Source: Lentzea flava
GTDB lineage: Bacteria > Actinomycetota > Actinomycetes > Mycobacteriales > Pseudonocardiaceae
Direction of reading: 5' to 3'
DNA: 64,000 nt
Assembly (NCBI RefSeq): GCF_014648475.1
Contig: NZ_BMRE01000001.1
Coordinates: forward strand, 434,001 to 498,000
In this document: one piece after another, positions 43,039 through 52,400 of the stretch
Layout: each line of letters starts with the position of its first letter
Numbering within the stretch: position 1 is the stretch's first letter
The notes under the pieces: generated by a model
Told to the model about the DNA's origin: nothing
Database searches by the model: none
The model's input: only the letters and a program-made list of their open reading frames with translations
Position numbers and translations under genes: made by a program

Positions 43039-43955
43039 CCAGACGTGCTTTTCTGGCGGGACTGGCGGCGGTGGGCCTGACGGCGTGTGACACGCCGATG
43101 CCCGCTGCCGTTCCCGTCCACCACCAACCCGGCGTGCTGGCACCGAGCCCAGCCGCCGCGGGGGTGGCCGCGTACGACGTCACCGCACGCACCCGCGCCG
43201 AGCTGACCGCGACACTGCGCGCGGTCACCTCGCGTGGCGTCACGGTGGCCGTCGGCGCGTCCCTGTTCGACGGCAGGTTCGGCCTGCCCGCACCACGACG
43301 GCTGACGACGATGCCGAAGTTCGCGGGCGACGTGCTGGAAGAGCAGTGGTGCCACGGAGATCTGCTGCTGCAGGCGCTGGCGGACACGCCGGACCAGGTG
43401 GACGCCCAACTGGCCGACGTGCCCGGCCTGACGCTGCGCTGGCGGGTCAACGGGCACAAGCTGCCCGAGGAGCGCAACGCGTTCGGGTTCAAGGAGGGCG
43501 CCGGCAACCCCACCACGCCTCAGGTGTGGGCCGGGGACGACGAACCCGCGTGCTACCTGGGCGGCACGTACCAGGTGGTGCGGCTGATCAGGCTCGCGAT
43601 GCCGACGTGGGACCACAAGTCCACAGAGGACCAGGAGCGGGTCTTCGGCAGGCGCAAGGAGTCGGGAGAAGAACTTCCCGACCTGCTCAACTCACACGTG
43701 CGGCGGGCCCGCCCCGCCGAGGAGAAGGACAAGATCCTGCGCCGCGGCTACCCGTTCGCCACCGAACCGGGCCACCTCTTCATGTGCTACCAACGTGATC
43801 CGGAAACAGGCTTCGCCGCCGCACAACGCCGCCTCGCCGGGGAGGAGCTGGAGAAGTACGTGCTGCCGTTCGGCGGCGGCTACTTCTTCACCCTGCCGGG
43901 AACCGACGGCACGAAGGACGACTACCTCGGCCGAGCCATGGTCGAGTCGTCGTGA
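43020..43955 (+). CDS. Tat-exported DyP-type peroxidase lipoprotein (EfeB-like), altered active site
   Basis: A 311-residue protein starting at GTG 43020, overlapping the subtilase stop. The N-terminus TRRAFLAGLAAVGLTAC combines a twin-arginine motif with a lipobox cysteine, so a Tat lipoprotein is predicted. The DyP fold is visible in LFDGRFGLPAPRRLTTMPKF, GGTYQVVRLIRLAMPTW (distal Arg region) and SHVRRARP (proximal His). The hallmark GxxDG loop reads GFKEGAGN: the catalytic Asp is Glu. It is also shorter at its N-terminus than EfeB (about 400). It may still bind heme but with different peroxidase chemistry. Confidence 0.86.
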   Translation: MDAHSLTRRAFLAGLAAVGLTACDTPMPAAVPVHHQPGVLAPSPAAAGVAAYDVTARTRAELTATLRAVTSRGVTVAVGASLFDGRFGLPAPRRLTTMPKFAGDVLEEQWCHGDLLLQALADTPDQVDAQLADVPGLTLRWRVNGHKLPEERNAFGFKEGAGNPTTPQVWAGDDEPACYLGGTYQVVRLIRLAMPTWDHKSTEDQERVFGRRKESGEELPDLLNSHVRRARPAEEKDKILRRGYPFATEPGHLFMCYQRDPETGFAAAQRRLAGEELEKYVLPFGGGYFFTLPGTDGTKDDYLGRAMVESS

Positions 43956-43969
43956 CAACAGGGGGAATT

Positions 43970-44689
43970 GTGTTCGAGTTCGGAATCCTGGGCCCGGTGG
44001 AGGTGCGAGCGGACGGCGTGCCCGTCCCGATCAGCGCAGCCAAGCTCCGCACGCTGCTGGCCGCACTGCTGCTGAGACCGAACCGCACGGTGCCGACGAC
44101 GACCCTGATCGAGCAGGTGTGGGGCGACCAGCTACCCCAGCGCGGCGTGGCGGCGCTGCAGAACTACGTGATGCGGCTGCGGCAGGCCCTCGGGGAGTCG
44201 CTCATCCGCACCACGCCAGGCGGTTACTCGATCGCGCTGTCTGCAACGCAACTGGACCTGACGCGGTTCACGCAACTGACCACGGAAGCCGCCGCGGCCG
44301 GCCCCGGCACCCGATCCCGGTTGCTGACGGCCGCGCTGGACCTGTGGCGCGGACCCGCGCTGGTGGGAGTTCCTTCGCCTGTCCTGCAACGAGCCGAGGT
44401 GCCGCGGCTGGAAGAGCTCCGGCTCACCGCGGTGGAGATGCGGATCGACGCCGATCTGGAGCTGGGGCGGCATGCCGACCTGGTGCCGGAGTTGTGGTCG
44501 TTGACGGCGCAGCACCCGTTGCGGGAACGGTTCTGGCATCAGCTGATGCTGGCTCTGCGGCGTTCCGGGCGGCGGGCTGAGGCGCTGGCGGCCTATCGGA
44601 GTGCTGCGGAGGTGTTGTCGGAGGAGCTCGGGCTGGATCCCGGGCCGGAGCTGCGGGAGCAGTTCGCCGCGATCCTGCAGGCCAGCTGA
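43970..44689 (+). CDS. SARP/BTAD-type regulator (short form)
   Basis: A 239-residue regulator starting at GTG 43970 with GGGGGA upstream; an in-frame GTG at 43952 overlaps the DyP stop. OmpR-type HTH (FEFGILGPVEVRADGVPVPI, LIEQVWGDQLPQRGVAALQN) followed by a bacterial transcriptional activation domain (LRERFWHQLMLALRRSGRRA, SEELGLDPGPELRE). No NB-ARC or TPR part, so it is the small SARP type that activates secondary-metabolite or secretion genes by binding heptameric repeats. Adjacent secreted enzymes are possible targets, without direct evidence. Confidence 0.93.
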   Translation: MFEFGILGPVEVRADGVPVPISAAKLRTLLAALLLRPNRTVPTTTLIEQVWGDQLPQRGVAALQNYVMRLRQALGESLIRTTPGGYSIALSATQLDLTRFTQLTTEAAAAGPGTRSRLLTAALDLWRGPALVGVPSPVLQRAEVPRLEELRLTAVEMRIDADLELGRHADLVPELWSLTAQHPLRERFWHQLMLALRRSGRRAEALAAYRSAAEVLSEELGLDPGPELREQFAAILQAS

Positions 44690-44703
44690 CCCGGATCTGC
44701 ACA

Positions 44704-45069
44704 TCAGGTGTTGGAGGGGAACAGGTGGATCGCGGTCGTGTCCGCGACCACCTCCACCACCTCACCAGAAGCTGTCGTGTCACCGTCGGCGACTTCCACT
44801 GACACCGGCGAACCCGCCACCTGGAGGTAGGTCGCGCCGTCCTCCATCACCTGCCACAGGCCGCAGAGCACCACCGACGTGCCGTCGAGCCGCATCCCGG
44901 CGACGCCACCGGAGCGAGGGCTGACCTCGCCGTCGATGTCGATCTCCACCTCGTATTCCTGGCCGGCCACAGGTGGTTCCTGCGACTTCCACACGCCCGT
45001 ACCGGCACCGGCCGAGCAGTGGAACGACACGAGATCGTCCGTGCCGACAGCGGACACTTCGATTCTCAT
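44704..45069 (-). CDS. Small beta-rich protein, unknown
   Basis: A 121-residue protein starting at ATG 45069, whose first base overlaps the stop of the next gene (TGATG). Strand-rich, acidic (YEVEIDIDGEVSPRSGG, SVVLCGLWQVMEDGATYLQV). No domain recognised. It forms a two-gene unit with the 45069-45347 gene. Confidence 0.68.
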   Translation of the reverse strand: MRIEVSAVGTDDLVSFHCSAGAGTGVWKSQEPPVAGQEYEVEIDIDGEVSPRSGGVAGMRLDGTSVVLCGLWQVMEDGATYLQVAGSPVSVEVADGDTTASGEVVEVVADTTAIHLFPSNT

Positions 45070-45347
45070 CAGACCGCGGTGAACCCTGTGGTCCACTGGT
45101 CTTCGTCCAGTGTGTACTCACCGATGTAGAAGCACTCCGGCTCGTCGCGGAATCCCGGGAGCTCCTTGGCGCGTTCGATCCGCGCCATTGCGTTCTCCCG
45201 TGACGAGTAGACGCCGAGCATTTTCACGTCGTCGCCCTCCTCCTCGTCGGCCCTGAACTCGCCGCCGGGGTCGAAGTGCCTGACCGCCCCGCTCGAGTCC
45301 GTGGCGACGTGATGCACGTGCCAGAGCAGGAAAACACGGTCACTCAT
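45069..45347 (-). CDS. Small conserved protein (DUF7336-like)
   Basis: A 92-residue protein with the pattern LLWHVHHV, VKMLGVYSSRENAMARIERA, FYIGEYTLDEDQWTTGFTAV that I associate with small DUF7336-type proteins often found near polymorphic-toxin or SUKH-like immunity loci. ATG 45347. Overlaps the downstream gene by one base. Confidence 0.72.
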   Translation of the reverse strand: MSDRVFLLWHVHHVATDSSGAVRHFDPGGEFRADEEEGDDVKMLGVYSSRENAMARIERAKELPGFRDEPECFYIGEYTLDEDQWTTGFTAV

Positions 45348-45481
45348 CAGGGTTTTCCACTACGATCCCGAAGTCGGCGCACCAGGGCGGCGTGAGTCCC
45401 ACGACTCCGGCGAAGCACAACGCGACGCGCTTCGACTCGCTGGAGGTCGCCGCCACCCTCGGCGAGACCTGCTTCGCACCG

Positions 45482-45678
45482 TCAGCCATCTTCCTGCTCC
45501 AGCACGAACTCGCGGAACAGGCTCAACGCTGTGTTCCTTCCAGGTCGGTGTCCACCAGGTCGGCCACGACGTGCCAGCCGGGATTGTCCAGCGTCTTGAT
45601 CTCCACGCCGAACTCGTGCTCCCAATCGCCGTTGCACTGCTCGGCGTACCACCGCTGAAAGAACTCGAACGAACTCAC
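45482..45678 (-). pseudogene. Decayed second Imm53 immunity gene
   Basis: The GTG at 45678 opens 48 codons with the start of Imm53 (SSFEFFQRWYAEQCNGDWEH and IKTLDNPGWHVV), then the frame stops at TGA shortly after DTDLEG. The last about 15 codons of Imm53 (SLFREFVLEQEDG) follow in another frame up to 45482. Relative to the intact copy at 46153-46464 about 105 bp are deleted. The GTG overlaps the preceding stop (GTGA). It is a remnant of a former tandem immunity gene. Confidence 0.85.
45536..45671. repeat. Direct repeat, copy 1 (Imm53 N-terminal part)
   Basis: A 136-bp segment matching 46310-46445 with three mismatches (offset 774 bp). Its high identity points to recent duplication or gene conversion. 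Confidence 0.9.
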
Positions 45679-46153
45679 AGCCACGGCGGCTCCGCCTCGG
45701 GCTCGAAAAGCGCCGCGTACAACGACACCTCGGCACGGTCAGGTCCCATCGCCACCGGCGTCTCCAGGTGGGTGGCGGGCACGAGCCGGAACCCGTGCGC
45801 CTCCACCACGTCAGCACCCGCGACTCGAACGGCCCAGCGGGACGGGAGATGAGCTCTCCCGTCCCGTGACCGTCCTCGCCGAACGCCAGCACCACCGCGT
45901 ACGGACCGACCATCGACAGCTTCACGATCAGCAGCCGACTGCCCCGAACGAAGCAGGTGAAGGCGACCTCGTGGTTGATGTCCGTGTCGTCCTCGGTGTC
46001 ACCCGCGGACGACAGGTCGAGCAGGAGCGCCGCGTACGGGTCGCGCTTCACCATCTCCCGCGCGAAATCACGCCGGGTGAGGTGCCCGTACGCCTTGCGC
46101 AGATCCGCTTCGTACAGCGAGCGGATCGACGTGGCGCTCCTGCTCTTCCCCAT
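45675..46153 (-). pseudogene. Frameshifted gene between the Imm53 copies
   Basis: ATG 46153 overlaps the intact Imm53 stop (TGATG). The frame encodes about 113 residues (SIRSLYEADLRKAYGHLTRR, HEVAFTCFVRGSRLLIVKLS, GPYAVVLAFGEDGHG) and then breaks near 45815; the +1 frame continues with DVVEAHGFRLVPATHL, VAMGPDRAEVSLYAALFEPE and AEPPWL and stops at 45677. One base appears lost (GTGCTGAC where GTGGCTGAC would keep frame). Restored length about 159 residues. Family unknown; its place inside the toxin-immunity cassette suggests an immunity-like role. A sequencing error cannot be excluded. Confidence 0.8.
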
Positions 46154-46464
46154 CAGCCGTCGGCCTGTTCCAGCACGAACTCGCGGAACCGGCTCAACGC
46201 CTCGTCGAGCGACTGCAGATCGCAGGACGACTCGTACCGCTCGCCGTCCGACGACGCCCAGATCCACCGTCCCTCACCCGGTTCCGACTTCGACCGGTCG
46301 AGGGTGCGTCCTTCCAGGTCGGTGTCCACCAGGTCGGCCACGACGTGCCAGCCGGGATTGTCCAGCGTCTTGATCTGCACGCCGAACTCGTGCTCCCAGT
46401 CGCCGTTGCACTGCTCGGCGTACCACCGCTGAAAGAACTGGAACGGGCTTTCAGCAACCGGCAT
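46153..46464 (-). CDS. Imm53-family immunity protein
   Basis: A 103-residue protein with the Imm53 signature: QFFQRWYAEQCNGDWEHEFG, IKTLDNPGWHVVADLVDTDL and a final amphipathic FREFVLEQADG helix. ATG 46464 overlaps the end of the Rhs toxin gene by 14 bp, the usual coupling of a polymorphic toxin with its cognate immunity protein. It should bind and neutralise the C-terminal toxin domain of the upstream gene product inside the cell. Confidence 0.92.
   Translation of the reverse strand: MPVAESPFQFFQRWYAEQCNGDWEHEFGVQIKTLDNPGWHVVADLVDTDLEGRTLDRSKSEPGEGRWIWASSDGERYESSCDLQSLDEALSRFREFVLEQADG
46310..46445. repeat. Direct repeat, copy 2 (intact Imm53 N-terminal part)
   Basis: The 136-bp partner of 45536-45671. 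Confidence 0.9.
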
Positions 46465-49400
46465 TCGGATCCTCCCAGGCGTCCGGCTTGCGCGCGGTTC
46501 CATCCGGCAGGTTCAGGTGCGGAGTGTCCACCACGGTGCCGTCCGGGTTCGTGTGCGCCGGACCCCACCGGTCGTACCGCTTCTCCAGCTCCCACGGAGC
46601 CGGGTTGCGCGGGTTGGACTGCTCCTGCCAAGTGGCGTACTTCTTCACCTTGCCGTCCGGACCGAGCATAAAGGTGGAGTGCGGGCCCTGAGCGTTCGGG
46701 TCCGGACGCTGACGCGGCGGGCGGGCGTTGTGCACCAGCACCGGCTTGTCGCCGGCGACCACGTAGTACGTGTGGTCGGTGTCGACCGTCAGGTTGTACA
46801 CCTGCTGGTCGGCCACCGCGCGGATACCCAGGCCAGCGACCGCGAGCAGCTCGCCGGACGACGTGCGCACCCGGTCACCCTGCTGGATGTCCTGCGCCTC
46901 GACGAACTGGCCCCTGTTCTCGACCCAGAACGGGTGGCCGTCGGTGGCCACCAGGGTCGAGGTCGCCGTACCCGACACGCCGTCGGTGTCGACGGTGATG
47001 TCGACGAGCCGCTTCGCGCCCTTGCCGACGATCGTCGCCGTGACCTCCCTCGCCGTCGTCTTGCCCGACTCGGGATCGGTCGCAGTGACCTGGTCGCCGA
47101 TCCGCACCTCCTCGATCGCCCTGCGCGAACCGTCGGCCATCAACACCGGCGTGCCGGCGACGAAGCTGTTGACGAAACAGCTCTCCCGGTTGTTCTTGCC
47201 GTTGTTGGTGGGCTTGTTGCCGCTCGGGTCACCCAGGACGGTCGGCTGGTTGTCCACGTAGGCGTGGACATTGCGACCGCCTTCGAACCCGATCGGGTCC
47301 TCACTGATGAACCGCTGCAGCACGGGGCTGTAGTAGCGGTCCCGGTAGTGGTACAGGCCGGTGCCGTCGTCCTCGCGACCGGTGAAGCGGTACGGGTTTT
47401 CCGCGCCCGCTCCGCTCGCGTAGGTGCGGCCGAACGGTTCGTAGGTGTAGGACGCGCCCGCGCCGTTCGGGTCGACGAGGCCGACCGTGCTGCCGACCGC
47501 GTCGGTGAGGAACCGTCGCGTGGTGCCACCGGACTCCCGCAGGTGGAACCCGTCGACACCGCTGGCGGTCATGTTCGCCGTGACCTGCCCGTTCACCTTC
47601 TCCTGCAACGGGTTCTGCCCGTCGTACAGGTAGTTGGTGGTCACTCCCGAGACCGTGCGGCTCATCCTGCGGCCGTCGGAGTTGTAGTTGAACGACGCCG
47701 ACCTGCCCTGGCCGGTGACGGTGGCGAGCTCCCCCCTGGCGTTCCAGGTGTAGGTGGTCGCACCGTCGGACAACAGGTTGCCCTCCGGGTCGTAGGTGAT
47801 CGTCGAACCGCCGATCGTCTTGATGCGGTTGGCGTTGTCGTACGTCGCGGGTCCGTACGGCTCGGGCAGCATCGTCCGCGAGGACGCGCCGGTGGTCCTG
47901 ATCGGCAGGCCGCTGGCGTCGTACTCGTAGGCGAGGTCGCCGAGCGCCGTCGTGCCCGACCTGTACGTGATCGTCTTGACCCTGCCGGTGTCGTCGTAGG
48001 TGTAGGTCTGTCCGACACCGGTGCCGGGTGCGCCCACCCTTTCCGTGCGGCCGGCGCGGTCACGGGTCACGACGCTGATCGCGGTGCCGTTCTGCTGGAT
48101 CTCCTGCAGGTCACCCGCCGCGTCGTAGACGTGCCGCAGCGCGGGACGTCCCGACACCGTCGTGGTGCGGTCCCGCACCGTCGTGCCGTAGGCGTAGGAC
48201 ACCGAGCCGGTCGGCGTGGTCTCCTGCTTGATCCGGTCCAGGCCGTCGTAGTCGATCGTCGACGTACCCGCGACGCTGTCCACACTGGACCGGACCCGGT
48301 CACCGGCGTCGAAGGTGTTGGTCACCTTGCTCTCCGCCCCGTAGGTGCTCTCGTACCTGCGGTTCAGCGGGTCGTACTTGTGCTCGACGACGACTCCGCG
48401 GCGGTCGGTCTCCTTCTCCAGGTTGCCGTTGCGGTCGTACACCGCGTCCGGGGTGGTCACCCCGAGCGGGTCGGTGACCGCGCGGAGCTGATCCATGGCG
48501 TTGTAGTGGAAGACGGTCTCGCTGTTGCGGGCGTCGATCACCTTGGTCCTGTTGCCATTGCGGTCGTATTCGTACCGCATCGTGCGGCCGAGGCCGTCGG
48601 TGACCGAGGCGACGAAGTCCCGCGTCGTGTAGGCGGTCTCGGTCACCACACCCGCCGGGTCGGAGACGCGGACCTCGCGGCCGAGACTGTCGTACCCGAT
48701 CGTGCTGACCTTGCCCAGCTCATCCGTCGTCCGCACCGCGTCGGTGCCGGAGTAGTCGGTGATGCGGGACTTGCCTGCCGGGTCGGTCACCTTGGTGACC
48801 TGGCCACGTTCGTCGACGTCGAACAACGTCTTGCGGCCAACAGGATCGGTCACCGACTTGACCGCACCCCGCGCGGTGAGCTCGTAGAGAGTCTCCTTGT
48901 TGTAGTCGTCGACGTGCCTGGTGAGTTCCCCGTTCGGACCGAGGCGGTCGAACTTCTGCGTGCGCGCTTCGGGCGTGTCCGCGAGAACGGTGCTCTCCTT
49001 CACGTAGCCCTTGGCGTCGTAGACGTACGAGGTCTTGCGCTTGAGTGCGTCGGTGGTCGACTTCACCCGCACGCCGTTGGTCTCGTACTCGGTGGTCGTC
49101 TCCTGGGCGAACGGCGTGCCGTACGCCTTGGTGTCGCTGACCACCTGTCCCTTGTCGTTGAACACGAACCGGCGCACGGCGTCACGCGGGTCGATCATCC
49201 GGGTCTCGGTGATCGCGCCGTTGACGTCGGTGTACTCGAACTTCGTGACGCCGCCGTCGGCCGCGGTCTGGCTCTTGACGCGGTCCTTGTCGTCGTACTC
49301 GTTGAGCAGGAACTGGGTACCGCGCGGGTCGGTGATCGTCTTGAGCAGGCCCTTGGCGTCCCAGGTGTACCTGGTGACGCCACCGTCCACATTGGTCACC

Positions 49401-52400
49401 GTTTCCAGGTGCCCGGTCGGGAGGTAGGTGTAGCTCACCCGCCTGCCCAGGTTGTCCTCGACGGACTTGACCTTGGCCGGGTTCGCTTCGTCGTAGCTGA
49501 AGCGGACCCAGCGGCCGCTGGACGAGGTGACCTGCGTGATGGGGCCGTTCGCCCTGACCTTGCCGTCGGTGCCCGGTGGTGCCGGGGCCCGGGTGATGGT
49601 CGTGGCGTTGCCGAACTTGTCGCGGATCTCCTGCAGCGGCGCCTCTTCGCCGATGACGTAGATGGTGCCGTCGCGCAGTTTCACGTCCCAGCCGGCGTCG
49701 TTCCACACCGCGACCGAGCCGTCGAACTTCGTCGGCGTCGGGTCCGCGGCGAACACGGCGCCCGCGTAGTCCTGGCCAGGGGTCGTGCGGGTGTAGTGGA
49801 TCTTGCTGCCGTCCGGCTGGACGAGGTCGAACTCCTTGAACGTCGGCGCGCCGTTGACCAGCGGTGCCCACGGGAAGACGCCGTAGTCGAAGCTGGTGCC
49901 GACGCCGAACGGGCGGACGAACGCGTCACCCTGCTGGTAGGTGCGCTTGACCTCGATCGGCATGATGTCGTCGACGACCAGGTCCACCTGCTCGTCGACC
50001 AGCAGGCCGGTGGCCGGGTCGACCGGGTCGCCGACCCTGGTGTTGTTGGGCTTGGGCGCGCGGGCCGCCGGGTTGAGGCCCGGCACCACGGTCATCGCGC
50101 CGGTCAGGCGGTAGAACTTCACGTCCGCGTCCGGGACGATCTGGGTGCCGTCCTGGGAGACGGTGCCGTGGCCGTAGACGTGCCAGCCCTTGCCGTCCGG
50201 GTCGTAGTTCCAGAACTGCGTCCGGGTGCCCGGCGCCTCCTTGGTGTAGTTGGGGTAGATGATCGTCGCGCCCTGCGGGAACAGGTAGCCGCCACCCGGC
50301 TGCGCGGTGAAGTACACCGGCACCTTCGACGGAGGCAGCGGGAACGGCGGGCGGTCGATCGGGATCGGGGTCAGCGACAGCTCGGTGGCCACGTTGCCGT
50401 CCGCGTCGCGGATGACGGTGCCCGCCGGGATGCGGACCTCGAGGCCCGGAATGGACTTCGTGGTGAGGACCGTCTCGGTGATCGTCGGGCTCGGCACGTG
50501 CACCACCGAGTTCCGGTCGATCTCCGGCAGGAACACGGTGTGCGGCAGCACGAGCACCTGGCCCTGCTTGACGTCCACGCCGATGTCGAACGTGCCGAAC
50601 GAACGGCCGGTGGTGCGGCCGTCCACGCGCAGCGACACGTGGCCGTCCGGCAGGCCGATCAGCGTGAACTTGCCGTCCGCGTCGGTGGTCGCCTTCTTGT
50701 CCCGCGCGCTCACGGTGACGCCGGCCAGCGGCTTGCCGTCGGTGGACTGCACGGTGCCGACCACGCCGGTGAAGCCGACCGCGAACTGCAGCGGGCGGTC
50801 CCGGACCGGACGCGGGTCGTAGCGGGTGGTCCAGTCGACGCCGCCGAGGTTCGCGGCGTCAGGGCGCCAGCCGCTGCTCGAGCTGCACGGCGTCGAGGTG
50901 GGCTTCTCCTGCTCCTCGGCCTTCGGCTGGTCGGTGCCCTGCGGCGCGGCACCCACCGCGGCGGCGGGCGGACGCTGGTCCACCTGCGGGCAGGTCGGTT
51001 CCTGCACCGCGGGTGGCGCGATCTGGGTGACCGGGGCCGCGGTGGCCCGCTTGGTGATGGACACGTCGATCGAACCGGTCGGGCTGTTGGCCGGGTCGAA
51101 GACGAGCGTGTACGTGCCCGTCGCCTTGAGCCTGCTGAAGAACTCGTACGGCTCGGTGCTGATGAACCTGCGGGTCGTCTCCACCGTGCCGTTCGGCGCG
51201 TAGAGCGTGTAGTAGACGCCGTTGTTGCCGATGTTGCGCTTGATGCTCAGCTTCGGCAGGTCGTTCAGCGTGCCGTCGAACGTCAGCCTGCCGTTCTGCG
51301 CGGGCCGGTTGAACGTGACGGTCTTGGCCGCTCCGCCGTACTCGATCTTGCCGCCGTCGGTCTCCGAGTTCAGCATGACCGTCAGCTGACCGCCCGTGGG
51401 CTGGACGTCCTGGTCGACCGGTTCGATCTGCACCTTGTACTCGCCGGTGACCGGCAGCTGGGTGAGGTCGAGGCCGAGGAACGTCTGGTAGGCGCTGTTG
51501 CCGGTGGTGTCGAGCGTGGTCCCGTCCGGCTTGGTCACCCTCCACTTCAGGAACGGGATCCGCTCGGACGCCGTGCCGATGGTCAGCCGCTGCCCCGCCG
51601 TGCCCGCGATCTTGCCGATGATCTTCTGGCCGTGCACGGTGATGTTCAGGTTCGACGGTGTCGCGTCGGGTACGAGCGTGCCGAGATCGGCCGGTTCGGA
51701 CATGTGGAACGTCAGGTCGCCGGTGACCGCGAAGCCGGGGTCGACGAAGATCCGGTACTTGCCGGTCTCCGGCAGTGCCGCGACGTCGAGCTTGCCGTCG
51801 GTGACCGCGCCGACCGAGGTGGTGCCGTCGGGCCGGTAGAGCCTGATGATCACCTGACCGGGCACGCTCTTGCGCACGACGATCGTCAGCGGCTTGTCCT
51901 TGACACCGTCGTAGTCGAGCCACATCTCGCGGCCCGGCCGGTCGACCCTGACCGTGGTGGAGGCGTTCGGGGGCAGCTTGCCGCCCTCGGCGACGGTCGA
52001 CAGCCACGCCTTGGCCGCGCCGACCGCCTCCCATCCGCTGATGAACAGGTTGTGCGTGCCCGTCTTGCGGATCCTCAGGTTCCGCGTCTCGGCCGTGCCC
52101 TCGCGGAGCTCGACCTGCTGACCGTCCGGTTCGGACATGATGCTGACCGGGTAGGCGGCGCGGCCGTTCTCCCGGATGGTGTTGTCGGTGTGCCCCAGCA
52201 CCAGCGGCTGGTTCGCCGTGCCCTGGAACTGCATCCGCACCGACTGGCCCGGCCGCAACACCTGGTAGGACGTCGGGTTCCCGTTGACCGCCAGCGGTCC
52301 CGCGTCGATCACGCTGGACAGCCAGACCCGGCCGGAGCCGAGCTGGTTGGGGTCGAAGTTCGGGATCACCTTGTAGGTGCCCGTCTTCTTCGCCTGGAAC

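Noticed and set aside
45348..45481. Possible DUF397 remnant (LEVAATLGETCFAP) on the plus strand
   Set aside because: Only about 15 residues resemble DUF397, with no start, ribosome site or the conserved Trp-Arg-Lys-Ser-Ser opening.
45392..46432. Two plus-strand frames containing the same SVSTRSATTCQPG block
   Set aside because: The repeated block is simply the reverse complement of the duplicated Imm53 segment, not a repeated gene family on the plus strand.
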